A stretch of 64,000 nucleotides of DNA from assembly GCF_050947875.1 (NCBI RefSeq), contig NC_134568.1, positions 265,079,815-265,143,814 on the forward strand. The letters are read 5' to 3'. Both the position numbers and the translations under genes were made by a program. Below are positions 33,641-46,685 of this stretch, piece by piece. The notes beneath the pieces are model-generated. The model was not told the origin of the DNA, did no database searches, and saw nothing but the letters and a program-made list of their open reading frames with translations. Positions within the stretch are counted from its first letter, which is position 1. The number at the start of each line of letters is the position of its first letter. Source of the stretch: Dermacentor variabilis. Lineage: Eukaryota > Arthropoda > Arachnida > Ixodida > Ixodidae.

Positions 33641-34260
33641 AGTTTCACAGCGAAGTTGTATATGGCTAGCCGATTCGTCCGTCCGTCCTTCCGTCTGTCG
33701 GTCGCTTGTACGCCGAAAACTCTTCCGGCGCAACCCCATGCGCGAAAAAAAAGAGAGAGAGAGGCCTGCGATTAGCCAACACCACCCAGATAGCACAAGG
33801 CCTGTTTGCTCCGATCCATGACGTCATCCTACCTGGCCAGAAATTTCCATTCACAATATGAAAGCAGTGACATCAAAATCACTTTTTTTTTTTAAAATAT
33901 GGAGTTTTACGTGCCGAAACCACGATCTGATTATCAGGTACGCAGGGGACCCTGCATATTGGGACCACCTGGGGTTCGTTAACGCGCAGCTAATTCTAAG
34001 TACACGGGTGTTTTCGCCAATTCGCTCCCACTGAAATGCAGTCCGAAATGCACGAAGTCGCGGGATTCGATCCTGCGACCTCGTGCTTAGTAACCCAACA
34101 CCATAGCGACTAAGCAACCATGGCGGGCTCGAAATCACTGTTGCCTACTCGGGAGCATCCCCATTAGATTCTATGACAGTCGGGCCGGGTAACATGACGT
34201 CATCGATCGGAGTGAAAAGTCTTTGTGCTATCTAGGTGGTGTTGGATTAGCTGTGCCAGT
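33641..34260. mobile_element. (GTCC)n-bearing repeat element, split by a SINE
   Basis: 'tatggctagccgattcgtcc', a short GTCC run and 'gccaacaccacccagatagc' at 33659-33890 are inverse to 52640-52900. On the right of the SINE, 'catgacgtcatcgatcgg' and 'taggtggtgttgg' (34190-34252) repeat the same words in the opposite direction. The element is therefore partly palindromic. It separates the two PLE ends. Confidence 0.55.
33886..34128 (-). mobile_element. Ruka-like SINE, minus strand
   Basis: The order 'gccgaaaccacgatctgatt', 'ccacctggggttcgttaacg', 'gggattcgatcctgcgacct', 'accatggcggg' is the reverse of the reference SINE. Flanks tcaaaatcact (33875-33885) and tcgaaatcact (34129-34139) form a 10/11 duplication. 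Confidence 0.9.
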
Positions 34261-34279
34261 AGTGACGTCGTTGCTCTCC

Positions 34280-34582
34280 GTCGTAGCCGAGCGCGGGCGC
34301 AGCAGTTGCTCTCCGGCTCCGAAACGGGTAGGCCACACGTCATACATACTCCTTAGGAGCAGGCAGCTTTCGATCAGCAACGCCCCGAGCAGAACCGGGG
34401 ACGAGCTCGTCTACGCCGTGCTGATGCTGCAGCCCGGGCACAAGAGCAAGCTCGTGCAGCCGAGCGCAAGCAGCAACTGCGTACCGAGGATCCGGCAGCC
34501 TACCAAGCCGTCGTTTATGAACCGTGATAAACGCCTGGGCCGCACGTTTCAGCTTCGCTGGTTAAGCATGTGTATGGAGTGA
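34280..34582 (+). pseudogene. Broken basic ORF, possible relative of the 30353 frame
   Basis: One frame contains AERKQQLRTEDPAAYQAV. It recalls the Arg/Ala/Glu-rich composition at 30353-30541 and AESLEQQRAADPELR at about 61100. No intact start-to-stop frame carries it. The relation is inferred from composition and short words. Confidence 0.25.
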
Positions 34583-34937
34583 TTGGGCGGTGATACTTTT
34601 TTTTTTGCTTATGTTCCCTTAACCTGTCATTGAGGCGTCTACCTGTCCGCCTGTCACCTGTCAGGTGTCTACCTGTCATACGGCGTGCCGTGTACTCTTC
34701 TGCATTTCATTAGGCTTTTGGCTTCTAAACCGCTTCTAAAACTCAAAATGCTGTCAATAATATCAAGCTCTACCAATGGCTCTACAATTCTAAATCGCCA
34801 TTGTCATCAATCCCGACTGACACTTCGTTTTGCCGTTTATCACTACGCTACCATAACGCAGTTGAAGTGACACTCGGCGAGGCAAAGTGCACTCGGTCGA
34901 TGTGTCACTAAATCTGCCCGTCTGACTTGGGTATTAC

Positions 34938-35455
34938 ATGCGTGGGGTATCAGATGGTTTAAAGAAAGTGGCCCAATTCACCGAATCACCGAAGAATCCG
35001 GGGCCGCCGTTTGTGCACTGCGCACAATCTGTCGTATATCGCTTACCGTTCTCGTGCGGCAAAGTGTACGTAGGGCAGACAAGCTGAAGCCTCAATGACA
35101 GGCTAAGGGAACCTAAGCAAAAACTCAACTGCTATTGAGATGGGCACGCCTCCGTGCACTGTGACGATTGCGGGTCTAAACCATTGTTTAAAGAGCGTTC
35201 CTTCTTGTTTAGATACGGATAAGGATACGAGGGAAATTGTCGAAGCGAGCTTGGTTGCAAAAGAGAGTGCTAACTGCGTCAGCGTCCCGTCGATTACTCT
35301 GAGCAGAATGGAAATTGCCTATCTGGAAAATGTTGGTTTGCGCGGGCGATTATTTCTACTCGTCTTGTCGGTATAAGAACCATGCTCTTCTGAAATAAAA
35401 TCAGTTGATAGTTAGCGCACGTCCTGTAGTCTTTCTTGTCCGTGCACATGTGAAT
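34938..35455 (+). pseudogene. Penelope-like GIY-YIG endonuclease and 3' UTR, plus copy
   Basis: The frame contains VVYRLPFSCGKVYVGQTS, the start of a GIY-YIG nuclease. GHASVHCDDCGSKPL and then, after a frame change, DTREIVEASLVAKESANCVS follow. Stops fall after VGQTS and in KQKLNCY. The UTR ends with 'gcgcacgtcctgtagtcttt' near 35420 and 'ctatgacctcaa'. It pairs in inverted orientation with 33295-33640, so this second PLE family also sits as an inverted pair. Confidence 0.8.
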
Positions 35456-36544
35456 CCAGTGCTATGACCTCAATAACTGCGACCAACCAACTAGCCCATA
35501 AATCTGCACTCCTGGCTATCTACTTAACTTTTTTTTTTCGTTCTTTTTATTTCAGAATAGTTTGGCGATTGTCTATTCGTTTATTCGTTGCGTTTGAAAC
35601 CTTTGAAGTATGGATAATTTGGATTAGTGTTTGATGAAAACCTATGTTCTGTAAGTTGTGCGCTAAAAATGAACCAGCAAGCATAATCCATACACTTATT
35701 TATCGTCGGCGGAAGCGCTAAAGACGCCTCTTAGTTTGCTTCAATGTGGAACGGAAAATGAGGCTTTATAGTGCATGCGCGTGTCATCGTCTTTTGGCAT
35801 ATGGCAGCATGATTGTATCGTGTCATAATTATTGTCGCAGAACACGACGGCTTTTTTGTGTCTGTTGTGAGAACAGGCTCTCTTATCATAACTATATTTT
35901 TTTTAGTACAACGCCTACAGTTATTGCGGGAACGATGCGAAACAAGTACTATATATTAACATACTTTGGCGTGGAAGATGCATGATTTTAGATGTTGACA
36001 GAGAATGATAATATCCTATTGGCGAGTAGCTGTGTAATCTCCTCACATTCCTTGGGGATCAGCACTCGCACAAGTTAGAGCGTGGTCGCTGTTAATTAGC
36101 TAGGCTGCCGTGCGAGCAACATTAGGCATTGTTGGACTAATAATTTCTTTGATAAATAGGGTGAATTTGTACACTTTAGATGTAGGTACGCGTGCACCAA
36201 GAATATTTTTTGCCCTTCAGGACACTTAAGCCCAGTCGTTTTTTATTTTTATAAACACAAAAAATATCAGCGTCCGGATACACAAAGTCACGTGTATACA
36301 AAAGTGGTTCGCAAGAACAGCGCTGGCAATGGTGACGGAGAACTACATGATATACGCGAAGTCGTTCCACGATTGCAAGCGTTTCTTACGAACGAAAAGT
36401 TTTCTGCAAGCAGTCCCGGACTTACAGAGTAAAAGTTTGTAATGAAAAGCAACAGCGAAGAAGCACTGCGTCATTACGAAACAAGGTTCTGTTTAATCAA
36501 CCTATCTATCAAAGTTGAGAAAGCAAACGAAATGTTTCTGAATC
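35456..36544. other. Non-coding stretch
   Basis: AT-rich, with no gene or repeat recognised. Confidence 0.5.
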
Positions 36545-36645
36545 TACAGCGCGACAGATGCGGACGAAAAAAACTAGAAGGGGAAACAAAACGGAGCCGT
36601 TTTGTGTTTTCTTCTAGTCCTTTCGTCCGCATATGTCGCGCTGTA
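36545..36645. repeat. Near-perfect 100-bp palindrome, 2-base loop
   Basis: The arm from tacagcgcgacagatgcgga to aaacaaaacgg (36545-36594) is inverted at 36597-36645 with a few mismatches and one indel. Only 'ag' lies between. The arm resembles terminal sequence of tick retroelements, but no body is attached. Confidence 0.85.
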
Positions 36646-37369
36646 ACTTCCATGAAGCTTCATTAAGTCGCCCAGTTTGTCATCTTATTGTTTCTGAAAC
36701 CTATTTGCGACACATCAGGCAGTCTGTCGCCACGTAATTTTTGTTAAACTTTCAGTGATCTTAAGAATGAATAAAAAAAGCGCAGCTTTACCTTTGCTTA
36801 TTAAATTTTCCGTAACTTAAGAAATAGAGAGATAGAAAGATTGTCATGATATCCCACCATTTATAGTATAGATGACTATTGAAAGCCCGGGTTCCCGTTC
36901 GATAGCAGCGCGCTGCTCATTCTACAAACGTACCGCGCGGAGTTAATTAAATCGTTAATTAACATCGCACAGGAAGTGAAGAACACAGCAGACAAGAAGT
37001 ACTTAATTACTCCTTGCAATAATGTCTAAATAGTTTATTACGTAGTCTAATCTGTGCTGTGTGGCGCAGAGGCAATAAATGAGCACGTGTGAAGTGAACG
37101 TCATGCAAACGCTTGCGATTGAACGTGAAACGTCTGAAGAAAAACGAAGGGCAGAGAACAACATGCATGCCGTATATTGCCAATGGAAGGTCACGCGATA
37201 AGGCTGCGCGACGCAGAATGAACCATCGTCGCCGCTGACACGCACGCGTAATCTGTTACCTGTACGACACGAACCGCGACACTAACCTTTCGCTATCCTA
37301 AAGGCGTGACAAACTGGCAGCTTCGTGTATATCCGCAGTTTCGCGACGCTAACACAGAGTCATCGTCTT
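36646..37369. other. Non-coding stretch
   Basis: No gene or repeat is recognised. Confidence 0.5.
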
Positions 37370-38040
37370 CGTCAACCGAAGCGGCCGCCGTCCGACGCCG
37401 CAGGTGTTCGGCGATCGCGATGCGCGCCGCAAGAAGGCGGCGTCCGATGCGAGCGCGCGCGTGCGGCTCACCGTGGCGGCCGGCGGCGGGCGGTGCTTGC
37501 GCAGTCTCCGTGGCGGTGGCGATCGAGGACATGTCCCAAACAAAGCGCCAATCCCGAGCGACATCTTTCCCTTATATAGGGGGCCGGGACGTGGGAAAGC
37601 GTCAGATGCTGTGGCTTTCCATCTGGTCGCCGCGGAGGGTAATTGGATTGAGAAACTTTTCGCATTCAGCGCCTCGGAACAGATTTCCTGCGCTGCTCCA
37701 TCTCCGTTTCCTTAGATCTCCCACTCTTGCTGCTGCTGCCTCCGGCGGGCTGTAATTCGGTTCCCCTCCTTTGGGGAGGACGCGTCGGGTTGGCGCGGTT
37801 TACGGCCAGACGATCGGGATGCGGTTCGCGCCGTCCTCCCTTCCGCGCCAGACTCGCTCCACTGCGTGTGCCCCTCCGTCTTCGGAGGAGAGGCTCTTCG
37901 GAGACTGCCCTTTGCAGCGAACGCTGCCGTTCACCGGCCGTCGAGCGCTCAACGATCTCGCGGCAGCTGTATGCGATGCATGTACGCAGCCCATTGCGGA
38001 CTGTATAGCGTACAGGTTTCGCTAACGAAGCACCGTCCAC
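37370..38040. other. CpG-rich block, possible promoter region
   Basis: The GC and CpG content is clearly higher than in the surroundings, without transposon features. Frames stay open on several strands simply because of composition. It may mark the 5' end of a host gene (see the TATA box at 37569-37580). No recognisable protein. Confidence 0.35.
37569..37580 (-). promoter_or_regulatory. Candidate TATA box (minus strand)
   Basis: The minus strand reads cctatataaggg. About 38 bases downstream of it an ATG (37532) opens MSSIATATETAQAPPAAGRH. A strong donor-like CACG|GTGAGC falls at 37472/37471. This could be a TATA promoter with a short first coding exon on the minus strand, with the next exon not identified. 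Confidence 0.25.
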
Positions 38041-38242
38041 GTTAGTTGGGGTCGCCTGCATTCCAGTTGAGCCGTTGCGAAGCTGCTGCCTGGACGAACA
38101 AAACGTTGTGTTAGAATGCAGAGTAAGCTAATGAAACATGCAGTGCCGACAGCGGAGTGGATTTTGGAAATGTGATCGATGTTGTGGCTTGGGAATTTAA
38201 TGAGCGTTAACCTTGTTATTGTCATTATTTTTCTTAAAGAAT

Positions 38243-38472
38243 GCTGGGGTTTTACGTGCTAAAACCGCGATTTGATTATGAGGCACGCCGTATAGTGGGC
38301 GACTCCGGAGTAATTTCAACCACTAGGGGATCTTTAACGTGCCCCAATGCACGGGACACGGGAGTTTTTGCATTTCGCCGCCATAGAAATGAGGACGCCG
38401 CGGCTTTCGATTAGATCCCGCGACCTCGTGCTTAGCAGCGCAACAGCACAGCCGCTAAGCCACCGCGGCAGG
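38243..38472 (-). mobile_element. Ruka-like SINE, minus strand
   Basis: gctaaaaccgcgatttgatt, gaggcacgccgta, ggggatctttaacgtg and ccaccgcggcagg occur in reverse SINE order. The flanks ttatttttct and ttattttcct may be a target duplication. Confidence 0.85.
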
Positions 38473-38559
38473 TTTATTTTCCTGACAAAGACTAGGAAGT
38501 ACAACGGAAATGTTCAAATGCGTTGCGTTATCCCTTAAGGTCGTGGATATACCGAAGCA

Positions 38560-38560
<1 letters not shown>

Positions 38561-38624
<64 letters not shown>
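38561..38624. repeat. (ATT)n microsatellite
   Basis: About 21 ATT units. Antisense frames give only poly-Asn. Confidence 0.95.
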
Positions 38625-38625
<1 letters not shown>

Positions 38626-39111
38626 TGTAGCGTACACCCACTTCCAAAAAAGAAGGAAATAATGTCATTATGGACAATCGTATACGTGCGTAAACATGCG
38701 ATCAAGATAGACACACTTGCAAACGAAGTTAAATAAAGTGTAGTGAAAGGATCTTTTCACTATTAGCCGTTCGTGAGACGGCCAGCACTGTGGAAGCGTG
38801 CAGTGTCTAGCTTCTTTATTTTATTATAATTATTGTTATTTTGTTCAACACCCGACGGTTTTGTTTGTCCCCGTGCCAAGGTTGCAGCGCTGCACAAGTG
38901 TGTATGCCCCGTGTTTGTGAAGAAAGGAGCGACGGGGTCGTTTCTCGAACGCAGAAATTCTCCGACAGGACAAAATTCAAGCGTGGCAATTTAAAAAAAA
39001 AAAGTAAGTTTTATAACGAAACCCACTCGAAGCAAGAACGTCGCAACGTCCACTGTTTACCGTTTCAGGGCCGCTTTGATTCAGACATTCTTATTATATA
39101 GATTTCTTTCT
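38625..39111. other. Non-coding stretch
   Basis: No gene is recognised. Confidence 0.5.
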
Positions 39112-39850
39112 TTTTTCTTCTTCTTCTTTTTTTTTTTTTTTTTTTTTTTTTGCGCGGGCGGCGTCCGCCAACTCTTTGATCTTCCTTACCTGGTCGCTCA
39201 GTGTGCCGACAGAGATCGCCACCGTGGTCGAGGGGATAAAAATACACTTCCACTGTTGTCGCGCGCAGGCTTCAAATCGCACCGGTTCCTTTCTCGCATG
39301 CCAGCGGCGGAAAAGGGGGCGGCGCCAGATCCCGCCGGCCGCGCAAACAGGCGCGCCAATCCCCTGGCGGACCGGACTCATCCGGCGGCCGGATTAAGCA
39401 GGCACGCAGCCGCGATAGAGAGAGAGAGAGAGAGAGAGAGAGCTCGCGGCCGGAAAAGAGAAACCAAACCGGCGCGGCGGCGGTTCCCCAAATCCGCCAG
39501 TGGCGCGCGCGCGCGCCGACGCACAAGGAAGATATTTCAATTTCCAGAAGACGGCCCGCCGAGGAAATTGCGGCTGGGGTGAAGCCGGGATCCCCACCTT
39601 CGCGCTGATCGTCATCTTCCGGCGACGACCCGCAATCCGAGAGCGCCGCCAGAGTGAGCGGACGTCGCGCCTGCTAACCGCCTCGGTAGCCGGTCTCCCA
39701 CACCCCCGCCCCTGAGGCGCTTGCCGGCGCGATGCGGCTGCGGGGCGCAACGTGATCGAATGCTCGCTCTCGATCCACAGCCCGCCGTCTCCGGCTCAGG
39801 TCACTGGCTCGGAATGAACGCTCGACAAAGTGAGCGCAGTCAGCGAGCTC
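39112..39850. other. Poly(T) tract followed by a CpG-rich block with (GA)n
   Basis: A pyrimidine run with about 28 consecutive T ends near 39151. It is followed by GC-rich DNA with a (GA)n tract at 39415-39442 and a CG run near 39506. 'agtatatatccgacg' at about 39853 could be a TATA element at its right edge. No protein is recognised. Confidence 0.35.
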
Positions 39851-40575
39851 CAGTATATATCCGACGCGATTATGATCCCCGAAGTACACTCCGTGAAGCA
39901 ACTGGCCAAAATAATATGGCCCTCCTCGCTTTCAGGCTCGTGGGCTCCGTCTTTTCAACATGCCCTTTGTGGCGAGTGGCCTGCGTTGTGTGGTCGGTGC
40001 TGTTGAACTCTCTAGCCGTAGCTGTGCTAATGACAGGAGTGGCTGGTCTTACGCCGCACGTTACGCACAATATACAGGCCACCTGCATTTTTTTTTTTCA
40101 TAATTTTTACGCAGCCGTCTTTTCAGAGTTTCCCAAAGTTTCAGGTGTAGATTTTACCAGTTTCTAGTGCAGAAAGACGCGGCTGAATACATTCTTTTTG
40201 TCTCCACGCAGAAAGCTGGGTGTTATTTCACTGACGCACCAACGCCTCTTCGATTACTATATAACTGCGATAAATTCCAGCAAGAAAGGAGGATTGACCT
40301 ATACGTCGCAACGACGTATACTGTATTTATCTCCACCCAGGTAGGTCCTCCTCCACACAAACCTCACCTCAACGGTTGGCCAATAGGTTAGAGCAGGGGT
40401 CTCCAAACGTCTTGCGCCGAGGGCCGGTGTGGCGATCAGCGTGGCGGTGTCGAAGGCCGGACAATAAAAAGATTAAACAAATATCAGTGAATATAAATTC
40501 CTAAACTTAAGCACCGGTACTGCGCGTTTACTAAACATTATTTCCAATTATTCGAAGTTCTTCTTATTGCGACAG

Positions 40576-40860
40576 CAATTATATGGACACTCCAGGCGCA
40601 TTCCTGCCGTCGCCGTGAGGTTCCGCATAAAGTCCAAGAGTGATAAAATCGTCGCCGCGCGCCATTTTCTGTATGTGCGAATGAAAGCGTGCCAGAGTGA
40701 ACCGGCGAATGCCGCTCAATATCGCGTGCGCGAGTGAGGAAGGCGGGGCGGAAGCGCGCCCTCTTCTGTCGCGCACCAGGCCGCGCGAGGCGCCACACGG
40801 CCGCGGCCGTGCGGGCGCGGTATCTTGAAAGCGATCTGCGACGTGGCCAAAGTGCGCGCC
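40576..40860 (+). repeat. Dispersed repeat 'caattatatggacactccag', copy 1
   Basis: It shares 'caattatatg.acactccaggcgca', 'taaagtccaag', 'gcgataa' variants and 'atctt..aagcgatctgc' with 49408-49720 in the same order and orientation. It becomes CpG-rich to the right. It is non-coding. Confidence 0.7.
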
Positions 40861-41296
40861 CGCGCGGGCTTCATCTTCAAAACGATCTGCGATGTTTGCA
40901 GAGTGTGTGTAGTGCCGGTAGCTTCCTATGCATTGTGCCTTCGTCGTTTCGTTCACGTTGAAGCGAGAGATGCACGAAAATCAATTCGCTCGCTTCTGCT
41001 GCCGCGATTCCTCACTCCAGCGTTTTGACAGCGAGTTTCTGCGGTCATCGAGCGAGATGTCTTCATGTTTACCTGTGCGCGCGTGACACCGTGCTTGTTA
41101 GTTAGTAAGCTAATGTTTGCAAGTTTATACGGCCGATAAAACTTCTATCCTTACTTCGTATAGCTATCTACTAATTTTCTATCGCAATCGGTGCTTCGCC
41201 TTTCGGGCGAAACTGCGACTTTCTTTCGAATAATTCGATCTAATTAGTTGCGTTCACCTTCTTTTATGACGTCCAGAAAAAGAACAGTATAACTAT

Positions 41297-42396
41297 TTGA
41301 AGATTGGAAGTGCTACGCACAGAACATACCAATGGGAACATATTGGGAACAATGGGAACAATGGAACATACCAGCCTGCGGAATTCCCGATTGTCAGTAC
41401 CCCGATCCCTAGGTGCATTCGAGACAAGTTCGTAGTGGCTCCTGTGCCCCGAAACGTCCATCCCGTCCACAACGAGGGCAGACGCAAGGCCAGAGCAGCA
41501 GCCATCCTCAAACAGATCAAGCAACACGACATTAGAGCAAGCTTCGCCGACGCCGTGGAGTACAGTGACGGGAAGATCTTTGCCGTCGTTGTGGTCGACT
41601 CGAGCGGAAAGATTTACAATAGCGCCTCGATTTGTACTTCAGACCCCGGAGTCGCAGAGCAAGTCGCCATCGCCCTCGCCCTGCTAGACGGTCGTGGGTC
41701 CGAAATCTATAGTGATTCGAAAACGGCAGTTAGGGCTTTTCAGAAGGGTTGCATCGCCAAGGAAGCTGTTCGTCTTCTTAGGGGCTCGAGTCCACATGCT
41801 CTCACAAACCATTCAATTCACTGGTTTCCCGCTCACGTGGGATCGGTCGAGGGTGCTCCCACGAACCTCAATGAGTCTGCCCACGAGGCTGCGCGTGACC
41901 TCACCGACCGCGCTTCCTCTATAAGGAGCATTGACTCCCCTCCTCTCTACGGTCACAGGGACGCTCCCGCTACTCACAACGAGATTATTAAATATTTCTA
42001 CATGTCCAGAAGGGTCTTTTCACCCTCTCACCCCAAGTTGAATAGGGCGCAAGCCGTTTCGCTTAGGCTTCTACAGACCAGCACATATCCGTGTCTGTCC
42101 GCTCTCTACGAGGCTTACCCGACGTGTATCGCGACGACGCCAGCCCGTCCTGCGGCCAGACCTCCACTCTACCTCACATGCTCTGGGAGTGCGGGTCGAC
42201 ATACCCTAAGTTCATCAAGGAGGAGTGGGACTCGCTCCTGCGTAGCCCCGCTCTAGAAAAGCAAATCCTGGCCGTCCGGCGTGCCCGCGAGCGGGCCGGT
42301 GGGCTAGACCTGCCGGTCCCGACGTGAGACTAGCCGGGTGCGCGACGAGTTCGCGTCCTCGCCGGACCTGCAGTAAAGTTTATTCACTCACTCACT
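41297..42396 (+). pseudogene. 5'-truncated LINE: RNase H domain and C-terminus
   Basis: A long frame reads PRNVHPVHNEGRRKARAAAI and then an RNase H fold: VEYSDGKIFAVVVVDSSGKI (first aspartate), DPGVAEQVAIALAL (glutamate), SEIYSDSKTAVRAF (aspartate), HSIHWFPAHVGS and LNESAHEAARDLT. This domain removes element RNA from the cDNA hybrid. Its catalytic acids are all present. A frameshift near 42100 moves the C-terminal zinc motif (CGQTSTLPHMLWEC) into another frame, which ends RARERAGGLDLPVPT. A 'cagtaaagtttattcactcac' type 3' end with a short CACT repeat closes it at 42396. The reverse transcriptase is absent because of 5' truncation. Domain order fits the I/R1/LOA group. Confidence 0.85.
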
Positions 42397-42399
42397 CCC

Positions 42400-44830
42400 A
42401 AAAGGTCATTATTCCCTGCCCATGCTTGCAGTTTTAACTTAATTGCCTGCATTGCTAACCTGTAAATTGCTGATGTAATGGTCAACGGTATATACGAGTG
42501 AATTCTATCTTTCTCCCCCTTAGCTTTATAAATTAAATTCACTCTACATTGTCGCCAACTGTCTGGTATTCTTCTATCTTTTAGACTTATTTCTACTGCT
42601 TTCAACAGAGCTTCCTTACTTTTTAGTCCACGTTCATTAATCCGCCTAACGGGAACCTCGTCTAGCCCTATGGCGATGCTCATAGCAATTTTCTCTTCGA
42701 CTTCCTTTCAGTAGAAATTTGTCAGCACCAGCTCCTTTTCCATCTGGTTCTTTTTCATGCCCCTTTCTTTCCTCAACTACAACCTCGTCATTGACTTGGA
42801 AAGATTCGGCTGTTATTTTTCGGATGTAATTTATTGCCGCTTCTCCTTCCAGTCTGTTTTCATCTTCGTCTAGGATATGTTGTTGTATTGTTGTTGACTT
42901 CCTGCCTAATAATTTTATGTGGTTCCAAAATATTTTACGTGCGGCCTTCTTTTTCTTGCGTATTTCTGACAACCAACGCTCACTTTCACCTTTTATCTTT
43001 GCTTGCACCAGTATTTGAACCATAGACTTTTTCTCCCGGTATATTTCCCATTTACTGGTTACTTCATCCTGTGGCAACTGCGCCTTCTTTGCCTGCCTGT
43101 GCTCTCGGGTTGCTTTCTGTCGTTCGGCGATCGCTTCTCGCATCTCTCTGTTCCACAAGCTTTTCGGGTTCTTTTTTTCCTTTCCAACGAACATGTTGCT
43201 TCTCTTCCCGTATTTCTGTCGTTATTACACTTAGAAGCTCACTATATTCCCACTTTTTGCTTGGCCATTTGCCAAGGTCTTCCTCGACTCTTGTGACTAT
43301 ATTTGTTACTTGTTCAGTGTTCAAATTTGGACTGGTCATTTTGCGCTCCTTGCTCTCTTTCTTCCTCGTCAGTGACCATTTCTCTCAACTTATCATGAAT
43401 TCTTTCTGTCATCAGACAGTATTCAATTGTCGATTGCCGGTTTCCCACTTCCCATGTGGTCTGCCCGTCACACAGGCCCTGTATTCACGATAACAAGGTT
43501 ATGTTGCTCACAAAGATCTACCATTGACCTTTCGTTGTTGTCGGTACAGTCATATAGATCCTGTATGTGGGCATTCATGTCACGTAAAAGGATAATTTCA
43601 GCATCATTTCCGAAACCCTTAAATCAGCACTTAGACATTCCACTAACTCTTGATTCTTTTCTGTGCAATTATTTCCGGTCCACAAATACGTAACGTCCAG
43701 CCAAGTTTTTTTCCCCACTCATTGTGCCTGACAAACAAAGATGCTCTTGACATCTTCAATTTACTGTTTTCCATTTGGCTTCCTAATGGATGAACATTCC
43801 GACTTCTCCTCCCTTTCTTTCCAATTTAGTTCTATTGCACCCTTCCCAAACATAATTGTCAATCACTGGCGGCTCTTCTGAGTCTCTAAGCGGCGTTTCT
43901 GTAACCGCATAAACCCCTATTTATTCTCTATTTAACTGGTCCTTAATCTCTACCATCTTTTCCTTTCTTCTGCCGCCCTGCGTGTTTATGTAGCTTATTG
44001 CATGGCGAGCTCTCTTCCTTGTTTTCCTCCTTTTTCTGTTATTGGCGGTGATGCTGTTCCGAGGTTTCCCTAGGGGGCCTTCTTCATTACTACTTACAGT
44101 GGTCTCCTGAGCGGTCGTGGGCCCCCTAAAAAAGCAACCGCGCGACCAGAAAGTCGCCAGCCCACTTCTCGTCCAAGCCTCTAATTGAAGTGGATCCCAT
44201 CTCGTTCAAAACCATCACACCTTCTCACTTTCCTTCGACAACCTCAAAACCTTTTTCTCGGCTCATTGTCCACATAGCTTCATTAGCAGCCTCTACGTCT
44301 CTTTGTACGTTACTACCACGTACAGGCACCTCCGGCACCATGATCGGCTCCCTGATCTGCACCTGAGGGGACAGCTCGCGCAAGTCGTCTACCCCCATTG
44401 CCAAGCGCTGGGCTAATCCTGACCCTTTTTGTTTAGGACGTCATTTAACCCACCTGCTACTACGACAAGGTTGCGCCCGTGGGCATTTTCAGCGAGCTTT
44501 GCTTTTACTCGCTTCATGACAGAACCCAGTGTCCGCCCTGGAAATGTCCCTGCCGCCCCTCTTTTATCGCCTTTCACCCTTTCCGCAATTGCGTTTGAGC
44601 ACCTAGCCGGGTTTGAGTCGCAGGTGATAGTCACGCTTTCACTCTCTCCTACTGCCGAGGCCTCTCCCTGTTTCCCTTTGTTATCCTTTTCAGTGTGATT
44701 CGGACTGGACAATGGGCATTGGCCCCTGCGTTCCTGCTTTTCCTTTGTGGCGGCGTCAAGGTAGTTGCAGCTCTTTCCACTACCCCCTCCCCACATTGCA
44801 CGCGTTCCACGTGCTTTGCTGATACGTTAG
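42400..44830 (-). pseudogene. CR1-type LINE with esterase ORF1, truncated at the RT
   Basis: The minus strand from right to left gives ORF1 with a GDSL/SGNH esterase-like segment: VTITCDSNPARCSNAI, FPGRTLGSVMKRVKAKL and GRNLVVVAGGLNDVLNK (about 44650-44420). The nucleophile block, normally G-D-S, reads C-D-S. Next come endonuclease words DMNAHIQDLYD and SMVDLCEQHNLVIVNTGP (43600-43450), then a pre-RT region ending IRKITAESFQV. The RT start is LDEVPVRRINERG, IPDSWRQCRVNLIYKAKGEK and SAIYRLAMQAIKLKLQAW. The copy stops at 42400 after NNDLLG, exactly where the other LINE's 3' end begins. Esterase-type ORF1 is known from CR1-group LINEs. Many frameshifts. Confidence 0.8.

Positions 44831-46685
<1,855 letters not shown>

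Noticed and set aside
37306..38061. Several frames of 90-150 codons in the CpG block as genes
   Set aside because: Frames are open on both strands because stop codons are rare in GC-rich DNA. No domain is recognisable.
39094..39750. Frames of 95-168 codons in the second CpG block
   Set aside because: They run through poly(T), (GA)n and CG runs. The composition explains them.
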